From assembly GCF_040115645.1 (NCBI RefSeq), contig NC_089558.1, forward strand, positions 3,100,001 through 3,164,000: a stretch of DNA of 64,000 nt. The letters run 5' to 3'. Position numbers and translations under genes: made by a program. Below, piece after piece: positions 57,756-64,000 of the stretch. The DNA comes from Euwallacea fornicatus (taxonomy: Eukaryota > Arthropoda > Insecta > Coleoptera > Curculionidae). The notes under the pieces were generated by a model, which worked only from the letters and a program-made list of their open reading frames with translations, was not told the DNA's origin and did not search any database. Within the stretch, counting starts at the first letter, position 1; every line of letters starts with the position of its first letter.

Positions 57756-60700
57756 TATCTTCGAAAACTCGTATTAACTCGTACTCACTATTAAAGCCGA
57801 AAAAAATTGTTTATTTTCGGGGTCACTGGAATTTTGTGGCGACTGCAATGCTCGGGAATCGAACTCGTAAGACTCTCTATAGCATGCAAGGATTAATTAC
57901 TAAATTTACTGATAAAAAAGCTTAATGCCAACATCACTTAAACTGAGACCCATAAACGTTAAACACCGATGTGAAGCTAGAAAATATTATTATAATTATC
58001 CATTTAGCTAATGGAATCGAGCCTCCCTTTGGAGAGGAATTTTATCGAAATGGATCATTGCGCACTAAAGAAAACTGAGAAGGTCATTTCGTGTACACAC
58101 CCGCCGTAGCAAAACGATTTTAAGTTAAGTGAGCGACAGAATTAAAATATGCAATTTTATAAGTCTGACTATTTAATCTAGCAGCGATATACTTTTATAG
58201 ATGTATGTGAACCCCGTGGGCCTTTGATGTTTCTGAGATATCTTGCGCTATTATATTCTCAACGTGCCCTGCATTTCACCTTTATTTCCTCGCCCATACG
58301 ACACGTATGCTGAATATTACATCATTGAAAAATAGCTTAACATTTATTTTGACAAAAAGGCGAATGCAGTTCACATGCTGTTTCGCGGAATATATTCATA
58401 CGAAATTAGGTTAGTTCAGGTGGAGTTGTACGTACAATAATGTTGTTATAGCCAGTAGCTTGTTACGTAACGATCATAGCTCCAGTGACAATAACCCGAT
58501 CCCCAAGAGAAGCTTCAATTCCATTAGCCTAAGTGGAAAACGTCCTCGATTGACATGGAAACCGAATTAATGCAAATATTTTTTAATTTAATCAATGTCA
58601 TACACCATACGCTAATTCAGTTCATATTGTATATGTAAATTATTTATATGCATTAAAGCCCTAACAATTTATATTATTGAATTGTTGGGATAATTGGGAC
58701 TGAAAAGGACTTAAAATGGGAACAACGCCATTTTTCTCATAAACAAAAATAATTTCGATGGGTTTAATTCGATTTGGGCTGTCAAATGCGAGTTAAAAAT
58801 CGAGCTACATAAACAAAGAGAAATTAGCAAGGTCCAGTTAGTGAAAAGACCTGAATAATGGTGCGGGTTCCACAGTTCAGTGAAGCTCATTTTTTGGTTG
58901 AAGAGTTTAGTTCGGAAATCCGAAACTACACATTTAATGAGTCGAAAGCTCGAATTTATTCATTTTAATTATGTTTTTATTGTGGTTTAAAATTAAATTT
59001 CCGAATTATTCAAAATGTAGATTTTAAATTCTCTTGTGAGGCTGGTTTAGACGGTGAGTTGCGCTATGAACTCTCAGCTATATTCAAATTTTATAAATTG
59101 CGATTCACTGTATTTTGAAAATTTTTCATGGAGCTCCAAAAAATGAAAGTTGTTTCCTGGATCCCAGATTAATGTTATTAAGCCTGGCTCATTCCCCCCT
59201 GTAAATTTATCCGCAGATAATTTTTTCCACTGCGTAATAAACCCTGGCAAAGAATAAAGCTCTAGAAGACCGAAGGAAACAAATAATGAAGGCGAATTTA
59301 TCAACTTTTTAAAAGCCCTTTATTGCAAGTTTCATCTTCTAAGGCTAGTTTAATATAACTTTGTATGGAGCATTATTTAACGTCGGCCTAGCAAATTGCT
59401 GGGGAGGAAGGATTTTAATCCTGGTTATTCGCAGTATTAGGAGTGCGACAAGATCAATTTGCTTTAACCCTGAAAGGGAGCGAATTTCCATGCGGTTCTG
59501 AAAATTGCAAAAAAAAGGGAAATCATATACTTAAGTAGCACTCGTAAACCCAGTAAAACATGCAAAAAGTATGAAATCAATTTTGGCTCAACTTAGAGGG
59601 CCCTTTACTTCGTTTTTGTTGAAGATAAAAACTCCACGAGAGGTAATTTTTTAGCTCCATTTGTGTACTTTAAACTCATAGGAAATGCTTTGTGGAAGCA
59701 AGTTCGAGATTAACAAATACGTGTTTCAAAGTATAAATAGGGCAAAGGCAACATTAGGTTTGAGTAATGTCTCGCCCCTTTTTAGGTCATTTGGAGATCA
59801 GAACGCAGGACTCGTTTCAGGAATAACGCTTGCTTTTAACAGTTTAAGGAAATTTGCAGGGGAAGAGTGAGATATCTGTGTAAATTAAGCCCAGGCTCAT
59901 AATAACGCCACTAGCCTTATCTTCAAAATATTCTCATTTGGTTGCAACCCAGGAATAATTGACTTTTCGAAACTCATTTCTTTGATGCTTTCCTTAAAAA
60001 ATTAGGGAAATTAGTATTTGGTCCAGGAGCCCCTAAACCGGATCACTGTACTATAGACATACAATTTAGGTAAATGTGGGGCTACAATTCAACAAAAGTT
60101 ATTCTATGGTAAGTTTTATAATATGCCAGAAAATTGGGAAAATTCTGCTCTACATTGCAGGAGTGTTATTATATTGTTACTAGCAAAAGCATCATAATTT
60201 AGCATCACTCATCTACTTTAAATTACCTTCCTATACATCTAAGGTAAAATGTTTAATCGAGATTCGCCATTGTCAAGAAAAAGTTTGTTTTCTTGGAAAT
60301 GGCGTTTTCTCGGTGAAAAACCTACCTACCTTCTTGAAGCTAAGGACCAGTCTGTTGCTCCTTTCATGATACTTGAGCCGTAACTCACATCGTTTTTTTT
60401 TGTATTTTTAGCTATCTACATACTGACCTTTTCGTGATCCTTCAATTACGTGGGCACATAACACACTGAGGGAGTCATTATAAATAATGGTATTAAAGTC
60501 ATTGGTTGGTACACACGTAACTTTAATCTTAATTAGATCAACATCAAAGGGGGGCGTGACTACACGTTTAAATTTAGTTGAAGTGTTTTTCAACGAAAGA
60601 CCCTTGATGAAAACATGATAAATTGCCTTTAATGTGATACATTACTTTCTCTACGACCCCATACGGAAACAAACCTAACAAATCGAGATGCTAGTCGCGC

Positions 60701-61238
60701 AAACAGATGTTAACGCACGCGTGTGTTAGAAAGGAGAAATGAGTGATGAGCAAAAGCACAATGAGTCATACTAGGTAAAATAATTATAGAGGAGTAACAT
60801 AGCATTGTACTATTCAAGTTGGTGACATTATGTCGTCCCACGTATCTTAAAAATGGCAAAAATATGCTAATTTTCATAATAGTGATCAGGAGACTATCAG
60901 GAAATGAGAAGTGTATACCGCGCGACTCTAAATTCTACTACCCCCTCCCGACTTTTTAACAAATCATTATATGAAAAAGAATCAAAAGCAACATGAAATA
61001 GGATAAAAACTACTATCTTTTGACGTTTTTTTATTTTTTTAAATGTTGCTTATTTCACCGGTAACGCAAAATGACCGGTTAAAAAAAACTGAAACATGAG
61101 CCAAGTGGCACCTCAAAATAAAGGTCTTTCAAAACTACATTTAATGATGTTGCGCGATTAAAAATCTATCAATTAGTTTTACAGAAAAACAGCCATAAAT
61201 TTGATAATGAATTCAATACAAGCTCATTAAAATAGTAT
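57756..61238. other. AT-rich noncoding stretch
   Basis: No gene or element is supported. Open frames at 59074-59304, 59685-59870 and 60408-60593 have no motif. TTCAGG-type acceptor words near 59815 have no donor partner. Confidence 0.45.
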
Positions 61239-61422
61239 GTAAACAATGAAAAAAATTGTTTGTTGATAGGAAATTGGCTGATTTTCGATTTTGTACTCAC
61301 AAACAGTTTTTAGCTATTTTTATTTATTTATTTATTAATTTTTTTAACCAAAGAATGTTTGTAATCAGAAAATCGAACATAAACCAATTTCCTATCAACA
61401 AACAAGTTTTTTCATTGTTTAT
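61239..61422. mobile_element. Small palindromic MITE, about 184 bp
   Basis: AAACAATGAAAAAAATTGTT at 61241 pairs almost perfectly with AACAAGTTTTTTCATTGTTT ending at 61420. The arms continue with TGTTGATAGGAAATTGG and TCGATTTT, giving a stem of over 40 bp. The centre is an ATTT-rich loop. It stops two bases before the next element. Confidence 0.8.
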
Positions 61423-61423
61423 A

Positions 61424-62350
61424 TACAGGGTGTCTAAAAAAACGGGCTAACCGACTCAGTTATTTATGAACGGATTTTGATGAATAAAAACCAAATAAAA
61501 TGGTATTTTTCGGACTACTAAGTAATATGTCAAAGTTGTTTTTTTTTAAACTTAACTTCTTCTGCTTCAGGTGTTAACTTCAGAGTTTCATATCGAACTT
61601 CATATTTTTTTTCCATTTGTTGATAGAACATGTTTTTTTGAATTTGATGAAGTACAAGTTAAAAAAAGTAAAACAATTTTAAATTGAAAAAATTGCGAAA
61701 TGTTATTTCTTTGTTTAATAATACAGTGGCTCGAATTTTAAAAAACAGGATTTTTCTTCTGCATTAAACAATATATTTATTGAAATTAACATTTGATAAT
61801 TGTCGCCAATAACGCTAATAATTATTTTTATTGCATTAAAGGGCAAATTTACAATAGCCACAGTTGCAACATAACTGTTCACAGAAAATTATGAAAAAGA
61901 CGGATGTGGTTCCATTAGTTAAGGGCGACAGTATTTCTTTCCTTCTTGCTGGGGCCCATGCCTCATAGTCTTTGTACAAGATGATGCAACAGAAAGAGAT
62001 GGAATGTAATGTAGACGATCACAGAATATCGCGGATGGCTCCATAACAATACATATGACTACATAACTCATACTTTTTAAAATTTTTCATTTTTTTATGC
62101 TAAAAATTGTTTCAACATTATCTTGGGATACATCATTAATTTCAGATAAATGTTTTCTATACAGAAATGAAAAGAAATATGGGTTCCATTCGAAACTCTG
62201 AAGTTGACGCCTGAAGCAGAAGAATTTGAGTTAAAAAAAATCAACTTTGACGTTACTCAATAGCCGCAAAAATGTCATTTTATTTGGTTTTTAGCTAATC
62301 AAAACCCGCTCATAAATAACTGAGTTGATATTTTTTTAAGACATCCTGTA
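61424..62350. mobile_element. Inverted-repeat element, same family as 5130-5956
   Basis: TACAGGGTGTCTAAAAAAAC at 61424 pairs with TACAGGATGTCTTAAAAAAA on the minus strand from 62350. The arms pair for about 190 bp, including AACTCAGTTATTTATGA, AACCAAATAAAATG and TTCTTCTGCTTCAGG. Comparison with 5130-5956 suggests the complete family has arms of about 500 bp and that this copy lost the inner part of its left arm. Both ends lie at TA. No gene inside. Confidence 0.85.
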
Positions 62351-62654
62351 CTATTTAACTGAGTTCGTATTTGCATTTTTTACCAAATTTATAGAGATTT
62401 TTCCCAAAAACTAATCGATAAATTTTCAATCGTAACGCACCATTCGACGCAGTTTTGGAAGACCTTCAATTAGAGGTGTCACTTAATCCATGCCAGAATA
62501 TTAAAAAATCGGCCATTTTGCGCTTCCGGAGACGTTAGCGCCTTTCGGAAAAAAACAAGCACACCTCAAAAGAAAGTATTTTTTGTTTCACTTAATGCTG
62601 CTTTCGAATTTTTGGGAAAGAACAATTCATTGATGGGCTAACAGGGGGGAGGGG

Positions 62655-62770
62655 GACAATTTGGAGCCGCGCGATGTAATTCACGAGAGGGCACGCTCGC
62701 GCGATTACGCCGCTCGCCTGCGGCGCGTTCGCGACGTTTCACCCTCGTGCGTTAAAAATGTTTCGCTTTT
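62655..62770. promoter_or_regulatory. CpG-rich block, possible promoter
   Basis: About 100 bases with many CpG (for example GCGCGATTACGCCGCTCGCC and GGCGCGTTCGCGACG) in an AT-rich setting, similar to the block at 16225-16340. No TATA box or clear donor was identified next to it. It lies about 650 bp before the candidate exon at 63406, so it may drive a plus-strand transcript leaving the window. An open frame crossing it (62661-62924) looks like a by-product of base composition. Confidence 0.35.
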
Positions 62771-63405
62771 TTTTGGCCGCCTTCCCTTGTTATTTAAACC
62801 ACTGTCATATGTGTGCGCAATGACACCAGATTCATCTCCACCCCGAGCGCAAGGCTGGAAAGATCAATTTAAATTAGGCAAAGGGTGTGAAATAACAGGG
62901 GAAAACTTCGTTCTCTCACTGTAACTATACGTGGATCCCGCTCGAAATTACCGGCAACAAAAGGCATAATTATTAAGCATATCCGGCTACTCTCGTGCAC
63001 TCTGCTTTGTTTGCCAACTTTCAAATACAATAGAGCTGGCTTTTACAGGGAAAATGTTTAGAGAATACAAATGCATGAGCTGCCGGACACGTCCAGAAGT
63101 AATTTACTAATATACTTACAAAGAGCGACCAAGGTGGAGGAGTATTGGCCCTGAATTAGTCAGATTCGCCTAGGGGATCAAAACTTCCTAATATTTTGTC
63201 ACAATACAGCTGTTGTAAAGTTTGAAGTTCACATATGTTACCGAGCACATGTAACGGAGCTCCGTTACGACCTGAGCAACTTTCTGCCTAATTTGAACAA
63301 TACCCGTGCAAAGCAGATTGCTTGTAGCGACATGATTTTAGCAAGTGCTGTTTTAATCATATGTGCGTGTATATCTCCCATCTACAAATTGTTTCCTTGT
63401 TTCAG
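62771..63405. other. Noncoding stretch
   Basis: No feature recognised between the CpG-rich block and the candidate exon. Confidence 0.35.
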
Positions 63406-63507
63406 CTCATACCGGGGGACCTGACTCGGTGTGGAAATTAATTAATAGTACGTATATCAGGATTAGACGCTCTGGAATGGAGCGGAAAACTTAGTGGAAT
63501 TTAAACG
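63406..63507 (+). other. Candidate (probably untranslated) exon
   Basis: A strong acceptor (AAATTGTTTCCTTGTTTCAG ending at 63405) and a strong donor (AAACG/GTAAGTAG at 63508) bracket 102 bases. All three frames contain a stop; the best (HTGGPDSVWKLINSTYIRIR and on) stops 15 bases before the donor. It therefore fits a 5' untranslated exon or a noncoding RNA exon better than a coding one. Confidence 0.38.
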
Positions 63508-64000
63508 GTAAGTAGATAAGTTTCCTGAAAGAGTCTTTGGTGTTTAGACAGCTTTGCACCCAGAAATAGTTTCCATTGTACTTAAACTACCCCAGCCAAT
63601 TTCCGAGCCCAATTACCGCTTGCAGGAATTGGGCCTTCAAAACTGCGCAATTAATCTTCTTTCTTGGCAGCACTTCTCGCATGTTTAGCAAAAACAAAAA
63701 TTTCATTAAAAAAAAAAAAAACAAACTTCGGCCGCGAAGTTCGTCAATTTCTACTTTGTCTCGTTCCCCAGTTTCTCCTCATGTCAATTATTTAGCGCTT
63801 CGTTGGAAACTGTGTCAAACTTTATCTGTCCGTAAGCCCCGATTTAGTTAAAATCGGAAAGAGGGACTTGAAATGCAAATATTTATCATTTTCCATTCAA
63901 AATGTGTGTTGTTATACCGGGTTCTGCGAATGGAAATGGAGAGGTCTTCCACGAAAATTGGGCGAGTATTCCGACACAGTTTTAAATTTCTGTTTCAATT
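63508..64000. other. Probable intron, noncoding
   Basis: A 91-codon frame at 63576-63851 contains a poly-A-encoded lysine run and no motif. ATACCGGGTTCTGCG at about 63916 could be the start of another transposon running out of the window. Confidence 0.35.

Overview
This window looks like gene-poor, AT-rich nuclear DNA from an insect or other arthropod. The organism is an inference. It rests on a jockey-type non-LTR retrotransposon, many Tc1/mariner-superfamily elements that start with TACAGGGTG and end at TA, GT-AG introns, and a small secreted cysteine-rich peptide gene with a TATA box. There is no bacterial-style gene packing. Everything below was read by eye with no database search.

Mobile DNA fills most of the recognisable sequence. 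Two DNA transposons with terminal inverted repeats of about 400-450 bp carry decayed transposases (10399-12553 and 48943-51169). A third short element keeps only a transposase C-terminus (17542-18185), and a fourth transposase scrap lies at 6230-6424. Non-autonomous palindromic or inverted-repeat elements lie at 22-794, 4131-5125, 5130-5956 (partial), 37125-37484 (weak), 38152-38876, 43254-44047, 55273-55456, 61239-61422 and 61424-62350. A 5'-truncated jockey-like LINE with an uninterrupted reverse transcriptase frame sits on the minus strand at 55753-57743, between 12-bp target-site duplications.

Two host genes are well enough supported to name. One is a minus-strand, apparently single-exon gene for a 60-residue secreted peptide with eight cysteines after the signal peptide (41221-41403). 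The other is a plus-strand gene with two coding exons for a 79-residue lysine-rich basic protein (35064-35566, intron 35132-35394). Weaker plus-strand exon candidates share good splice signals: a CpG-rich probable first exon ending at 16479, a 60-nt exon at 28748-28807, a 53-nt exon at 45180-45232, and acceptor-led exons at 51264, 53094 and 63406. They could belong to one very large gene whose introns make up much of the window, with the two small genes nested inside, but that is only a hypothesis.

The rest is AT-rich noncoding DNA with several old tandem duplications (periods near 172, 116, 120, 433 and 354 bp), a dispersed repeat pair at 41.8 and 46.3 kb, and a few hairpins. No CRISPR array, rRNA, convincing tRNA or viral gene was seen.
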